A program made the translations under genes and the position numbers. The notes beneath the pieces are model-generated. The model was not told the DNA's origin, made no database searches, and saw only the letters and a program-made list of their open reading frames with translations. DNA of 64,000 bases from NCBI RefSeq assembly GCF_900564145.1, contig NZ_UOOB01000001.1, forward strand, positions 1,614,754-1,678,753, given 5' to 3'. The stretch comes from Comamonas sp. lk. Its GTDB lineage: Bacteria; Pseudomonadota; Gammaproteobacteria; Burkholderiales; Burkholderiaceae_C. Positions 22,338-31,305 of this stretch are shown here, in pieces. Position 1 is the stretch's first letter. Every line of letters starts with the position of its first letter.

Positions 22338-23072
22338 ATGCGTTTAGCTGGAAAAGTGGCCGTAGTCACAGGTGCAGGTCAAGGCATGGGCCGCGCAATT
22401 GCCCAACGTTTCGCTGACGAAGGTGCCACCGTGGTGGCGGTGGACCTGAACGAAGAGGCTGCAAAGCAGACGCTGGACGGCAAGAGCGGCAAGCATGCCG
22501 CCCGTTCGGTGAATGTGGCCGACAGCAGCGCAGTCGAAAAGCTGTTCGCCGAGATCAAAAAGGATTTTGGTCAGGTGGACGTGCTGGTGAACAACGCCGG
22601 TGTGGGCTCGGTAGACCAGTTTGCCGACATTCCTGATGAAACCTGGGCGCGAGTGATCGGCGTGAACCTCAACGGCGCTTTTTACTGCGCCCGCCAGGCC
22701 GTGAAGCTGATGCAGGAAACCCAAACCGGCGGCACCATCGTCAACATCTCCAGCACTTCGGCCATCAGCGGCGATGGCCCTGCGCACTACTGCGCATCCA
22801 AGGCAGCGCTGATGGGCTTGACGCGCGGCATGGCCAAGGAGCTGGCTCCCAAGGGTATCCGCGTGAACACGCTGGTTCCCGGCCCCACCAACACGCCCAT
22901 GATGCAAGGCATTCCTCAGGAATGGGCCGATGCCATCATCGCCGGCGTTCCCATGGGCCGCATGGCCGACCCAGACGATATCGCCAAAGTCGCAGTGTTC
23001 CTGGCCAGCGATGACAGCAGCTTTGTGACCGGTCAGAACGTGGCAGTCAACGGCGGCAGCGCCTTCCTGTAA
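22338..23072 (+). CDS. Short-chain dehydrogenase/reductase, steroid cluster
   Basis: The 244-residue classical SDR has cofactor motif TGAGQGMG (residues 11-18), NNAG (85-88) and catalytic Ser139, Tyr151, Lys155 (YCASK). Asp36 at the end of the second strand favours NAD over NADP. The ATG at 22338 has AAGGAG 11 nt upstream. It heads a four-gene unit behind dyad site A and directly follows the prophage boundary. Probable substrate is a hydroxysteroid or a hydroxyacyl-CoA intermediate of steroid breakdown. Sequence alone does not tell which position is oxidised. Confidence 0.85.
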   Translation: MRLAGKVAVVTGAGQGMGRAIAQRFADEGATVVAVDLNEEAAKQTLDGKSGKHAARSVNVADSSAVEKLFAEIKKDFGQVDVLVNNAGVGSVDQFADIPDETWARVIGVNLNGAFYCARQAVKLMQETQTGGTIVNISSTSAISGDGPAHYCASKAALMGLTRGMAKELAPKGIRVNTLVPGPTNTPMMQGIPQEWADAIIAGVPMGRMADPDDIAKVAVFLASDDSSFVTGQNVAVNGGSAFL

Positions 23073-23084
23073 GGAGAGATGAAG

Positions 23085-23852
23085 ATGAGCAAGCGTCTGG
23101 AAGGTAAGGTAGCTTTTGTGACGGGTGGCGGCTCCGGTATCGGTGCTGCAACCGCCGAGCGTTTCGCACAAGAGGGTGCAACCGTGGTGATCTGCGGTCG
23201 CCGCCAAGAACCGCTTGATGCTGTTGTGACCAAGATCAAGGCGGCTGGCGGCAAGGCTGAGGCCGTGGTCGCCGATGTGGGTCAGGAAGCTCAGATCGTG
23301 GGCGCACTGGAGCAAGCCGCCAGGAATCACGGCGGTCTGGACATTCTGGTGAACAACGCCATGGCCTATACCTGGGGTGCTATCGACTCTATGACGACTC
23401 AGGACTGGCAAGCCAACTTCGGCACGTCCGTGGACGGTACTTTCTGGGGTACGCGCACGGCATTGAAGCTGATGAAGGCCAAGGGCGGCTCCATCGTCAA
23501 TCTGAGCTCCATCTGCGGCACATTGGGCACGCCTTATATGTCCGGCTACTCGGCGGCCAAGGCTGCGGTCATCAATTTCTCGCGTGCTGCGGCCGCTGAG
23601 GGCGCGCCCGCCGGCGTGCGTGTGAATGTGGTGATTCCTGCCGTGGTGGAGACGCCAGCAACGGCAGGCATGCTGGCCGATGACGCATCGCGCAAGACCA
23701 CCGAAAAGCTCATTCCCATGGGCCGCGTGGGTCAGTCCCATGAGCTGGCCAATGCCATCTTGTTCCTGGCCAGCGATGAAGCCAGCTATGTGACGGGTGC
23801 TGCACTGCCTGTGGATGGCGGTCGCTCTGCCGTTCTGGTGACTGCGCTGTAA
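23085..23852 (+). CDS. Short-chain dehydrogenase/reductase, steroid cluster
   Basis: The 255-residue SDR shows TGGGSGIG (13-20), a CGRR segment after the second strand suggesting NADP, and catalytic Ser, Tyr155 and Lys159 (YSAAK). The usual NNAG reads NNAM, a small departure from the family. The ATG at 23085 is chosen over 23079 because AGGAG is 8 nt upstream of it; the previous gene's stop lies inside that ribosome-binding site. It is translated with the preceding SDR and likely acts on a neighbouring steroid hydroxyl or keto group. Confidence 0.83.
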   Translation: MSKRLEGKVAFVTGGGSGIGAATAERFAQEGATVVICGRRQEPLDAVVTKIKAAGGKAEAVVADVGQEAQIVGALEQAARNHGGLDILVNNAMAYTWGAIDSMTTQDWQANFGTSVDGTFWGTRTALKLMKAKGGSIVNLSSICGTLGTPYMSGYSAAKAAVINFSRAAAAEGAPAGVRVNVVIPAVVETPATAGMLADDASRKTTEKLIPMGRVGQSHELANAILFLASDEASYVTGAALPVDGGRSAVLVTAL

Positions 23853-23865
23853 GAGGATGGCCGAG

Positions 23866-24513
23866 ATGAGTGAATCCGTGAATCAATGGCCAAACACGCT
23901 GGACGAGCGCATCGACCGTCTGGAGTCGCTGGATGCCATCCGCCAGCTGGCGGGTAAATATTCTTTGTCGCTGGACATGCGCGACATGGAGGCCCACGTC
24001 AATCTTTTTGCTTCCGATATACGGGTGGGCAAGGAAAAAGTGGGGCGCGCGCACTTCATGGCCTGGCAGGACAGCACGCTGCGTGACCAGTTCACGGGCA
24101 CCTCCCATCACCTGGGCCAGCACATCATCGAGTTTGTGGACAAGGACCATGCCACGGGCGTCGTCTACTCCAAGAACGAGCATGAGTGCGGTGCCGAGTG
24201 GGTCATCATGCAGATGCTGTACTGGGATGACTATGAGCGCATGGATGGTCAGTGGTTCTTCCGCCGCCGCCTGCCCTGCTACTGGTATGCCACCGATCTG
24301 AACAAGCCGCCCATAGGCGACATGAAGATGCGCTGGCCAGGTCGCGAGCCTTATCACGGCGCTTTCCACGATCTGTTTCCCAGCTGGAAGGAGTTCTGGG
24401 CGAATCGTCCGGACAAGGATGTCCTGCCCCAGGTGGCAGCTCCCGCGCCGCTGGAACAGTTTCTCAAGACCATGCGCCGCGATACCCCCGCACCGCGCAT
24501 GCGTGTTCGCTAA
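23866..24513 (+). CDS. NTF2/SnoaL-like protein
   Basis: The 215-residue protein matches the SnoaL-4/NTF2-like type: an N-terminal RIDRLESLDAIRQLAGKYSL helix, AHVNLFASDI, a histidine-rich TSHHLGQHIIEF strand and DGQWFFRRRLPCYWY. This alpha+beta cone fold is used by ketosteroid isomerases, dehydratases and polyketide cyclases. In an SDR/flavoenzyme operon it may isomerise, dehydrate or simply bind a steroid intermediate. The Tyr/Asp pair of bacterial ketosteroid isomerase cannot be assigned from sequence alone. Start 23866 leaves 9 nt to the GAGG; 23857 would leave none. Confidence 0.75.
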   Translation: MSESVNQWPNTLDERIDRLESLDAIRQLAGKYSLSLDMRDMEAHVNLFASDIRVGKEKVGRAHFMAWQDSTLRDQFTGTSHHLGQHIIEFVDKDHATGVVYSKNEHECGAEWVIMQMLYWDDYERMDGQWFFRRRLPCYWYATDLNKPPIGDMKMRWPGREPYHGAFHDLFPSWKEFWANRPDKDVLPQVAAPAPLEQFLKTMRRDTPAPRMRVR

Positions 24514-24531
24514 GCAAAGTTAGGAGTGCGG

Positions 24532-25614
24532 ATGAGTACCACACTGTTTACACCCATCACGCTGGGCAAGATTGCGCTGCAAAACCGTATCGTCATGGCT
24601 CCCATGACGCGCAACCGCGCAACTCCGGACGGCGTGCCTACGCAAGCCATGGCAAAGCACTACGGTGCGCGTGGCGATGCGGGTCTGATCGTGGCGGAAG
24701 GCACCTGGCCTGAAGCCATCGGCCAGGCTTACTGCCGTCAGCCCGGGATTGAAACGGCAGCGCAGGTACAGGCCTGGCGCCGTGTGACGGATGCGGTGCA
24801 TGCGCGCGGCGGCTCCATCGTGTTGCAGATCATGCATTCCGGCCGTATTGGCAGCAGCCATATCAAGCCCCAAGGAGTGCGTACCGTATCGGCTTCGGCA
24901 CTCAAGGCCCAGGGCCAGGTCTGGACCGATGCGGCAGGCATGCAGGACTATGAGGTGCCCCATGCACTGACGACCGAAGAGGTGCGCCAGGCGGTCGCCG
25001 AGCATGCTGCTGCTGCCAAGCGCGCCATGGATGCCGGCTTTGATGGTGTGGAGTTGCACGGCACCAGCGGCTATCTGTGCATGCAGTTCCTGAGTTCCGC
25101 AACGAATCAGCGCACCGACGAGTACGGCGGCAATGCCGCCAGCCGCGCCCGCTTTGCTGTCGAGTGCCTGGCTGCAATGGCCGAGGCCATCGGTGTGGAC
25201 CGCGTGGGTTTGCGCCTGAATCCTGGCAATACCTTTAACGACACCTCGGACGAAAACTCGGCCGCCACGCATGGAGAATTGATGCGCCAGTCCGCCAAGC
25301 TGGGCATTGCCTACCTGCATGTGATGCGTGCGGTGTTTGACCCGAGCATTGATGCCTTTCAGCTGGCGCGCGAGAATTTTGGCCAGAACCTGATTCTCAA
25401 CGATGGTTTTGATGCCCAGAGTGCACAAGCGGCGCTCGATGCAGGCCAGGGTCAGGCGGTGTCTTTTGCCCGCCATTTCATCGGCAATCCCGATCTGGTG
25501 CAGCGCATGCGCCAGGGTCTGCCGCTGGCCAGGTTCGATCGCAAGACGCTCTATACCGCTGGTGACGAGGGTTACAACGACTATGCGTCGGCCGCCGAGA
25601 TGCAGGCCGCCTGA
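24532..25614 (+). CDS. Old-yellow-enzyme-family flavin oxidoreductase with altered HxxN motif
   Basis: The 360-residue protein is an FMN-dependent ene-reductase-type TIM barrel (FTPITLGKIALQNRIVMAPM, then TNQRTDEYGG and ARHFIGNPDLV). In the active site the usual His-x-x-Asn reads His176-Gly-Thr-Ser179, with Tyr181 kept. OYE enzymes reduce C=C conjugated to a carbonyl, so a steroid enone or dienone reductase is plausible. The Asn-to-Ser change may shift substrate orientation. The ATG at 24532 sits 6 nt after AGGAG. A strong terminator after it closes this unit. Confidence 0.87.
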   Translation: MSTTLFTPITLGKIALQNRIVMAPMTRNRATPDGVPTQAMAKHYGARGDAGLIVAEGTWPEAIGQAYCRQPGIETAAQVQAWRRVTDAVHARGGSIVLQIMHSGRIGSSHIKPQGVRTVSASALKAQGQVWTDAAGMQDYEVPHALTTEEVRQAVAEHAAAAKRAMDAGFDGVELHGTSGYLCMQFLSSATNQRTDEYGGNAASRARFAVECLAAMAEAIGVDRVGLRLNPGNTFNDTSDENSAATHGELMRQSAKLGIAYLHVMRAVFDPSIDAFQLARENFGQNLILNDGFDAQSAQAALDAGQGQAVSFARHFIGNPDLVQRMRQGLPLARFDRKTLYTAGDEGYNDYASAAEMQAA

Positions 25615-25671
25615 AGGCCGCCGGTATCCGTAGCCGTCAAGTTCAGTTACTTCAACGAGTTCATCGTGTTG

Positions 25672-25706
25672 CGCCGCATCTCCTTAGGGAGGTGCGGCGT
25701 TTTTTT
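25672..25706 (+). terminator. Intrinsic terminator closing the first steroid unit
   Basis: Perfect 12-bp stem CGCCGCATCTCC / GGAGGTGCGGCG with a TTAG loop and seven T, 57 bp after the OYE-type gene. Confidence 0.93.
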
Positions 25707-25934
25707 GCGTCCATCGCCGATGGGGTCGTGCTGCAGTTGCTACGAGCTACCTCAAGCGGCCGATTATTTTCGAGGGTAACTACCGATATCCCTTGTAGAT
25801 AAAGCGCATGCTGCTATCAAATCAGTTGCAAAAAGCAGATTCCCGTTAGTCTCAACGGACGATGTTTATACGGGGGTACATCACCAGAATCCATACATCA
25901 ATCTACAAAAGACTGGGTTGGAGGCCCCGACATC
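25707..25934 (+). promoter_or_regulatory. tesB control region
   Basis: This is a 228-bp region between the terminator and tesB; the whole gene-free stretch is 25615-25934. It holds dyad site B, a GCTATCAAA nonamer (25813-25821) also seen elsewhere in the host part, and an AT-rich stretch downstream of the dyad (TTTATA, CATACATCAAT) where a promoter -10 could lie. No open reading frame is convincing here. Confidence 0.6.
25846..25863 (+). promoter_or_regulatory. Dyad site B, TTAGTC-N6-GACGAT (candidate TesR operator)
   Basis: TTAGTC TCAACG GACGAT ends 71 bp before the tesB start. It shares both half-sites exactly with site A; only the spacer differs. Confidence 0.72.
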
Positions 25935-26849
25935 ATGATGAATATACGTGGACTGGCATACGTTGTTGCCGAGAGCTCGGATATGGATCGCTGGATCGGT
26001 TATGCCCGTGACGTGCTGGGCATGATGCCCAGCACCACGGCCGATGGCACCTTGTTGATCAAGATGGATGAGCGTCAGTTTCGCTTTCAGGTACAGCCCG
26101 GACGCAACGACAAATATCTGGCCTCTGGCTGGGAAGTCGCGAACCAGGAGGCTTTCGAGCAAGCCCTGAAGGTGCTGGATGCTGGCAAGGTCGGCTACGA
26201 ACTGGGTAGCGCAGAACTGTGTGCCAAGCGCCAGGTGCAGCAGCTGGCCGTGGTGAGGGATCCTTCGGGCAACCGCCATGAGATTGTCTGGGGCTTCAAG
26301 TCCGACTTCACCCACTTTGCCTCTCCCCAGGGTGTCTCCAAATTCATTACCGGCGATTACGGACTGGGTCATACCGTGTTGCCCGCTCCGGACTTCGAAA
26401 AGACCGTCGCCTTTGTGCGCGATGTACTGGGTTTTGGCCTGTCGGACATCTACAACTTCAAGCCTGCGGGAGATGCCGGCCCCACCATCCGCATCCATTT
26501 TTTCCACTGCGAAAACGCTCGCCACCACAGCCTGGCGCTGGCCGAGTTTCCTGCAGCTTCGGGTTGCGTACACGTGATGGTGGAAGTGGACAACATGCCT
26601 GAAGTGGGCCGCGCCATGGATCGCATGAAAGCCCAGCAGGTGGCGCTTTCGGCCACCTTGGGCCAGCACACCAACGACAAGATGATTTCCTTTTACATGA
26701 AGACGCCTTCCAACTTCGATCTGGAGTTTGGTTACGGCGGCGCCATCATCGATTGGGACCATCACATCACACACGAATTTACGACGGTCAGCCTCTGGGG
26801 GCACGACTTCAGCGTGGGACGCCCCGCGACTAACGATAAGGAGGCATGA
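25935..26849 (+). CDS. tesB: Extradiol dioxygenase TesB (3,4-DHSA 4,5-dioxygenase)
   Basis: The 304-residue type I extradiol dioxygenase has two vicinal-oxygen-chelate modules. The Fe(II) ligands are His146 (GLGHTVL), His213 (GCVHVMVEV) and Glu264 (DLEFGYG), with His198 (ARHHSLAL) as probable active-site acid/base. In C. testosteroni TesB, and in actinobacterial HsaC, this enzyme cleaves the aromatised A ring of the 9,10-seco steroid by meta-cleavage. The CoA-transferase-like pair, crotonases and regulator downstream match the known tesB-to-tesR arrangement. It is the first gene of a roughly 15-kb unit behind dyad site B. Confidence 0.93.
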   Translation: MMNIRGLAYVVAESSDMDRWIGYARDVLGMMPSTTADGTLLIKMDERQFRFQVQPGRNDKYLASGWEVANQEAFEQALKVLDAGKVGYELGSAELCAKRQVQQLAVVRDPSGNRHEIVWGFKSDFTHFASPQGVSKFITGDYGLGHTVLPAPDFEKTVAFVRDVLGFGLSDIYNFKPAGDAGPTIRIHFFHCENARHHSLALAEFPAASGCVHVMVEVDNMPEVGRAMDRMKAQQVALSATLGQHTNDKMISFYMKTPSNFDLEFGYGGAIIDWDHHITHEFTTVSLWGHDFSVGRPATNDKEA

Positions 26850-26852
26850 GAC

Positions 26853-27731
26853 ATGGCCAACAAATTGATGACGGCAAAAGACGTCGTGGCTTCCATCAAG
26901 GACGGCATGACGGTTGGTATTGGTGGCTGGGGCCCGCGCCGCAAGCCCATGGCCCTGGTGCGCGAGCTGCTGCGCAGCCCGGTCAAGGACTTGACGGTGG
27001 TGGCTTATGGCGGAGCCGATGTAGGCATGCTGTGCGCTGCAGGCAAGGTCAAGAAGCTGATCTTCGCCTTTGTCTCGCTGGACTTCATCCCGCTGGAACC
27101 TTACTTTCGCAAGGCCCGTCAGAGCGGCTCCATCGACGTGATGGAAATCGACGAAGGCCATATGGTGCTGGGCTTGAAGGCTGCCGGCATGCGCATTCCC
27201 TACATTCCCACCCGCGTGGGTCTGGGCACGGATGTGCTCAAGCAAAACAACGGCATCCAGCTGATCGAGTCGCCCTATGACGGCAAGGAATGGTTGGCCA
27301 TGCCCGCCATCAATCTGGATGTGGCCCTGCTGCACGTGGATCGCGCGGACTCGCGCGGTGTCTGCCAGATCAGCGGCCCCGACATCTATATGGACGACCT
27401 GTTTGCCCGCGCTGCCAAGAACACTTTCGTGAGCTGCGATGAGCTGGTGGAGTCCAGCAGCTTCGAATCGGCCGATGCCGCCCGTCTGGTGTTCTGGGAG
27501 CGTTCGGAAACCACAGGCGTGGTGCACCTGCCTGGTGGTGCGCACCCCACATCGTGTGCTCCCTTGTACGGCTTCGATGTCAAGCACCTCAAGGAATACA
27601 CGGGCAGCGCCAAGGAAGACGCAGGCTGGGACGAGTACGTGCAGAAGTACGTGCAGTGCAGCGAGCAGGAATATCAGGAAAAAGTCGGTGGCATGGACGC
27701 GATCAAGCGCTTGCCCTTGCCCGTGTTCTAA
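26853..27731 (+). CDS. ipdA: IpdA-type subunit of steroid ring-opening CoA hydrolase
   Basis: The 292-residue protein has the class I CoA-transferase alpha fold (DGMTVGIGGWGPRRKPMALV, then LAMPAINLDVALLHVDRAD). Its sequence and partners match IpdA of the cholesterol catabolic IpdAB complex, which opens the last steroid ring hydrolytically rather than transferring CoA. The likely C. testosteroni name is scdL1. It starts 3 nt after tesB and is followed by the beta subunit after 11 nt, so the complex is made stoichiometrically. Confidence 0.87.
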   Translation: MANKLMTAKDVVASIKDGMTVGIGGWGPRRKPMALVRELLRSPVKDLTVVAYGGADVGMLCAAGKVKKLIFAFVSLDFIPLEPYFRKARQSGSIDVMEIDEGHMVLGLKAAGMRIPYIPTRVGLGTDVLKQNNGIQLIESPYDGKEWLAMPAINLDVALLHVDRADSRGVCQISGPDIYMDDLFARAAKNTFVSCDELVESSSFESADAARLVFWERSETTGVVHLPGGAHPTSCAPLYGFDVKHLKEYTGSAKEDAGWDEYVQKYVQCSEQEYQEKVGGMDAIKRLPLPVF

Positions 27732-27742
27732 GGAAGCAGAAG

Positions 27743-28513
27743 ATGAGTGAAATTAATTTGGTGGATCGCGTCATCTGTGCTGCAGCACGAGCCTGGGAAA
27801 AAGATGGCGAAGTGCTGGCAACCGGCATCGGCCTGGTGCCGCGCCTGGCGGCCTCGCTGTGCATGAAGTCTATCAACACCGATTTGATGATGACGGATTC
27901 CGAAGCCTGGATGGTGAGCGAGCCCGTGCCCGTCGGCCCTCGTGGCGACTATCAGATCAAGCGTGAATCGTGGATGGGCTTCTCGCGCATTTTCGACAAT
28001 GTGTGGGGCGGCAAACGCCACGCCATGGTCGGCCCCATCCAGGTCGATCGTTTCGGGCAAGCCAATATCTCCATGGTGGGCGGTGACTATGCGCGCCCCA
28101 AATCCATGATGCTGGGTGTGCGCGGCTTTCCGGGCAACTCCATCAATCACGCCAATTCCTTTTTTGTTCCCAACCACAGCCCCAAGGTGTTCGTGGCGGG
28201 CGAGGTGGACATGGTCGGTTCGGTGGGCTACAACCGGGCACGTCTGGCCAAGGGCTGGACGCTGGAAGAAACCACGGATATCCGCTTCATCTTCACCAAT
28301 CTGTGCGTGATGGACTTCGGCGGCCCTGACTATCAGGTGCGTTTGCTGAGTCTGCATCCCGGCGTGACGGTGGCGCAGGTGGTGGAAGCTACGGGTTTTC
28401 CCATCCATGTGCCGGGAAACGTGGGCGTGACTGCCGACCCCACGCCAGAGCAACTGGCCTTGCTGGCCCAGATTGATCCGCACAATCTGCGCGCTACGGC
28501 CATGGGAGCCTGA
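27743..28513 (+). CDS. ipdB: IpdB-type subunit of steroid ring-opening CoA hydrolase
   Basis: The 256-residue protein is the beta partner, with a CoA-transferase fold: EVLATGIGLVPRLAASLCM, then GGDYARPKSMMLGVRG and FTNLCVMDF. In true class I transferases a catalytic Glu occupies the ENG-type motif of this subunit; here the region reads TDSEAWMVSEPVPVG, so the usual motif is not obvious. This agrees with IpdAB acting as a hydrolase. The likely C. testosteroni name is scdL2. The ATG at 27743 follows GGAAG; longer upstream frames overlap ipdA. Confidence 0.86.
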   Translation: MSEINLVDRVICAAARAWEKDGEVLATGIGLVPRLAASLCMKSINTDLMMTDSEAWMVSEPVPVGPRGDYQIKRESWMGFSRIFDNVWGGKRHAMVGPIQVDRFGQANISMVGGDYARPKSMMLGVRGFPGNSINHANSFFVPNHSPKVFVAGEVDMVGSVGYNRARLAKGWTLEETTDIRFIFTNLCVMDFGGPDYQVRLLSLHPGVTVAQVVEATGFPIHVPGNVGVTADPTPEQLALLAQIDPHNLRATAMGA

Positions 28514-28514
28514 T

Positions 28515-29420
28515 ATGGAAAACGCAGCTTCCAGCGAATTCGTGACACGGGAAGACCGGGCTGTCTATGAGACAGACGAACCCGTGCTCTACAGCGTGGA
28601 CAACGGCGTTGCCACGGTCACCATGAATCGGCCCACGTTCAACAACGTGCAGAACTCTCAGATGACCTATGCGCTGGATGCTGCTTTGCGCCAGGCCACC
28701 GATGACGATGAGGTCAAAGTCATCGTGCTGCGGGGTGTGGGCAAACATTTCAGCGCCGGCCATGACATAGGCACTCCAGGCCGTGACATCAACAAGTCTT
28801 TCGACCGGGTTCACCTGTGGTGGGACCACACCAACAAGCCCGGTGGCGAGCAGCTGTTCGCCCGCGAGCAGGAGGTGTATCTGGGCATGTGCCGCCGCTG
28901 GCGCGATATTCCTAAGCCCATGATTGCCATGGTGCAGGGCGCTTGCGTGGCCGGCGGTCTGATGTTGGCCTGGGTCTGCGATCTCATCGTGGCAAGCGAT
29001 GACGCTTTCTTCCAGGATCCCGTGGTGCGCATGGGCATTCCCGGCGTGGAGTATTTCGCCCACGCCCATGAGTTGCATCCACGCATTGCCAAGGAGTTTC
29101 TGCTTCTGGGTGATCGCATGGGGGCCGAGCGCGCCTATCAGATGGGCATGGTCAACCGGGTGGTGCCGCGTGCAGAGTTGGAAGATCAGGTGTACGCCAT
29201 CGCCCAACGTCTGGCCGCGCAGCCCCGCCTGGGAATGGCGCTGACCAAGTTGGTCGTCAACAAGGCTGAAGAGCTGCAAGGCCTGCGTTCCACCATGGAC
29301 ATGGCTTTTGGCTACCACCACTTTGCCCACGCCCATAGCCAATCCATGGGCATGGGGCAGCTGGGTGGCCAGGACGCCAAGTCCATGGTCAACGCCAACA
29401 AAAAGGAGGCAGCCCAATGA
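28515..29420 (+). CDS. Crotonase-superfamily (enoyl-CoA hydratase-like) protein
   Basis: The 301-residue crotonase is longer than the usual 260. The CoA-binding/oxyanion segments are GKHFSAGHDIG and MVQGACVAGGLMLAWVCDLI; the customary GxLGGG reads CVAGGLML. A C-terminal His-rich stretch (YHHFAHAHSQSMGMGQLGG) is characteristic of the enoyl-CoA hydratases found in steroid clusters. It could hydrate or cleave an intermediate of C/D-ring degradation. It probably corresponds to a TA441 scd gene next to scdL2, but the exact symbol is not certain. It lies 1 nt after the ipdB stop. Confidence 0.8.
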   Translation: MENAASSEFVTREDRAVYETDEPVLYSVDNGVATVTMNRPTFNNVQNSQMTYALDAALRQATDDDEVKVIVLRGVGKHFSAGHDIGTPGRDINKSFDRVHLWWDHTNKPGGEQLFAREQEVYLGMCRRWRDIPKPMIAMVQGACVAGGLMLAWVCDLIVASDDAFFQDPVVRMGIPGVEYFAHAHELHPRIAKEFLLLGDRMGAERAYQMGMVNRVVPRAELEDQVYAIAQRLAAQPRLGMALTKLVVNKAEELQGLRSTMDMAFGYHHFAHAHSQSMGMGQLGGQDAKSMVNANKKEAAQ

Positions 29421-30496
29421 GTGACGTCAATGCATTGCGCACACCGCTGTGCGATTTGCTGGGTTGCCGCTATCCCATCATCCAGACCGCCATGGGCTGG
29501 GTGGCGGGCGCGGATCTGGTGGTGGCCACCACCAATGCCGGAGGCTTCGGCTTTCTGGCCGGTGCCACGATTGCGGCCGACAGGATCGAAGACGAGATCC
29601 TCAAGGTCAAGCGCCTGACTGGCGATCAGCCGTTTGGCCTGAACTTTCACATGTTCCAGCCCAATGCCGATCAGCTGCTGGACCTGGCCGTGAAGTACAA
29701 GCTGCGCGCCGTCAGCTATGGCCGCGGTCCGGACAAGAAGGTGATCGGCCGTCTGCGCGATGCCGGCATCGTCTGCATGCCCACCGTGGGCGCCTTGAAG
29801 CACGCCCAGAAAGCCATAGAGATGGGCGCCAACGCCATCACGGTGCAAGGTGGTGAAGGTGGCGGTCATACCGGCAGCGTGCCCACCACGGTGCTGCTGC
29901 CCCAGGTGGTGGATGCGGTCAACGTGCCCGTGGTGGCCGCCGGCGGCTTTTATGACGGACGCGGCTTGCTGGCTGCTCTGGCATACGGTGCCTCCGGCAT
30001 TGCCATGGGGACGCGTTTTCTGATGACCAGCGATTCCAAGGTGCCCGAGGTCACGTTGCAGCGCTATGTGGCCACCAAGGATGCCGAGAAGATCGCCGTC
30101 TCGCATCTGGTCGACGGCATGCCGCAACGCATGATCCCCAACGAATACCTGTCCATGCTGGAAAAAGCCAGCCCCATGAAGCGCCTGCGCATTGCGCTGG
30201 ATCTGGCCTTGAAGTGGAAGGCCGAGACCGGCATGACCACAGGCCAGGCCTTGAGCATTTTCATGAAGGCCGTGCGCGAGGATTCCTCCTCCGTGGCCCA
30301 GACCGTGATGGCAGCCAATGCTCCCATGTTGCTGCAGCGCTCCATGGTGGACGGCAATCCTGCCGAAGGCGTGATGTCTGCCGGTCAGGTGGCAGCCCTG
30401 ATCGGCGGGCTGGACAGTTGCGAAGAGGTGATCGCCGGCATCGTGCGGCAAGCCATGGAGCGTCGCAGCGTTCTGAATCAATTGACCCTTGCTTAA
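29417..30496 (+). CDS. ipdC: IpdC-type nitronate-monooxygenase-family flavoprotein
   Basis: The 359-residue FMN TIM barrel is of the 2-nitropropane dioxygenase family: TNAGGFGFLAGATI, then VQGGEGGGHTGSVPTTVLLP and GASGIAMGTRFLMT. In actinobacterial steroid catabolism the family member encoded beside ipdA/ipdB is IpdC, an oxidoreductase that introduces a double bond into the C/D-ring intermediate before ring opening. The same neighbours occur here. It overlaps the preceding crotonase by 4 nt. A nitronate-detoxifying role is unlikely in this setting. Confidence 0.85.
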   Translation: MSDVNALRTPLCDLLGCRYPIIQTAMGWVAGADLVVATTNAGGFGFLAGATIAADRIEDEILKVKRLTGDQPFGLNFHMFQPNADQLLDLAVKYKLRAVSYGRGPDKKVIGRLRDAGIVCMPTVGALKHAQKAIEMGANAITVQGGEGGGHTGSVPTTVLLPQVVDAVNVPVVAAGGFYDGRGLLAALAYGASGIAMGTRFLMTSDSKVPEVTLQRYVATKDAEKIAVSHLVDGMPQRMIPNEYLSMLEKASPMKRLRIALDLALKWKAETGMTTGQALSIFMKAVREDSSSVAQTVMAANAPMLLQRSMVDGNPAEGVMSAGQVAALIGGLDSCEEVIAGIVRQAMERRSVLNQLTLA

Positions 30497-30518
30497 AGAA
30501 GTTCCCAAGAGCCCGGAT

Positions 30519-31277
30519 ATGTCCTCTCAACAATTTCACTCGAAGATTCATGACAACGGTGTGGCAGAGCTGGTGATTGACCGAGCCCCCGTGAACGCCC
30601 TGAACGCCGCTGGCTGGAACGGCCTGGCCAGGGAAATCCAGGCCCTGGGCGACAAGCCCGAAGTGCGCGTGATTGTGATCCGTGCCGAAAACCGCGGTTT
30701 TTGTGCCGGTGTGGACATCAAGGAACTGGCCAGCAACGACAAGCTCATCGTGGATGTGAATGCCGGCAACTACGCCACCTTCAAGGCGGTGCACCTGAAC
30801 AAGGTGCCAGTGATTGCGGCTGTGCACGGTTTTGTGCTTGGCGGCGGCATCGGTATCTGCGGTGCCTCCGACATCGTGATCGCTGCCGAAGATGCCACTT
30901 TCGGTTTGCCCGAGGTAGACCGTGGCGCCATGGGTGGTGCGGCGCATCTGCAGCGCATGTTTGGCGTGCAAAAGACCCGCTACCTGTTTTTCACGGGCGA
31001 AATGATTGGCGCGCAAGAAGCCTTGCGTCTGGGTGCCATCGAGCGCGTGGTGCCGCGCGAGCAACTGCGCGATGTGGCCCTGGAGATTGCGGGAAAGATC
31101 GCCGCCAAGAGCCCCGCCATGATCCGCATCGCCAAGGAAGCGCTGACCGGCATTGAAGACGGCAACCTCGAAGACAAATATCGCTGGGAGCAGGGCTTTA
31201 CCCTGCAGGCCTACATGAGCCCGGATTCCGCAGAGACACGCAGTGCGTTTGTGGATAAGCGGGACGCCAAGTTCTGA
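30519..31277 (+). CDS. echA20: EchA20-type crotonase (steroid D-ring cleavage)
   Basis: The 252-residue crotonase resembles mycobacterial EchA20 over its full length: VIRAENRGFCAGVDIKEL, then VPVIAAVHGFVLGGGIG and EDATFGLPEVDRGAMGGAAH. EchA20 hydrolyses the five-membered D ring of the steroid CoA ester. In C. testosteroni the same step is attributed to an Scd enzyme (scdY, less certain). The ATG at 30519 has only a weak upstream AAGAG. It precedes the acyl-CoA dehydrogenase pair in the same transcription unit. Confidence 0.84.
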   Translation: MSSQQFHSKIHDNGVAELVIDRAPVNALNAAGWNGLAREIQALGDKPEVRVIVIRAENRGFCAGVDIKELASNDKLIVDVNAGNYATFKAVHLNKVPVIAAVHGFVLGGGIGICGASDIVIAAEDATFGLPEVDRGAMGGAAHLQRMFGVQKTRYLFFTGEMIGAQEALRLGAIERVVPREQLRDVALEIAGKIAAKSPAMIRIAKEALTGIEDGNLEDKYRWEQGFTLQAYMSPDSAETRSAFVDKRDAKF

Positions 31278-31305
31278 CCCTGATTGCGCAACGAGGAGAA
31301 AACCA

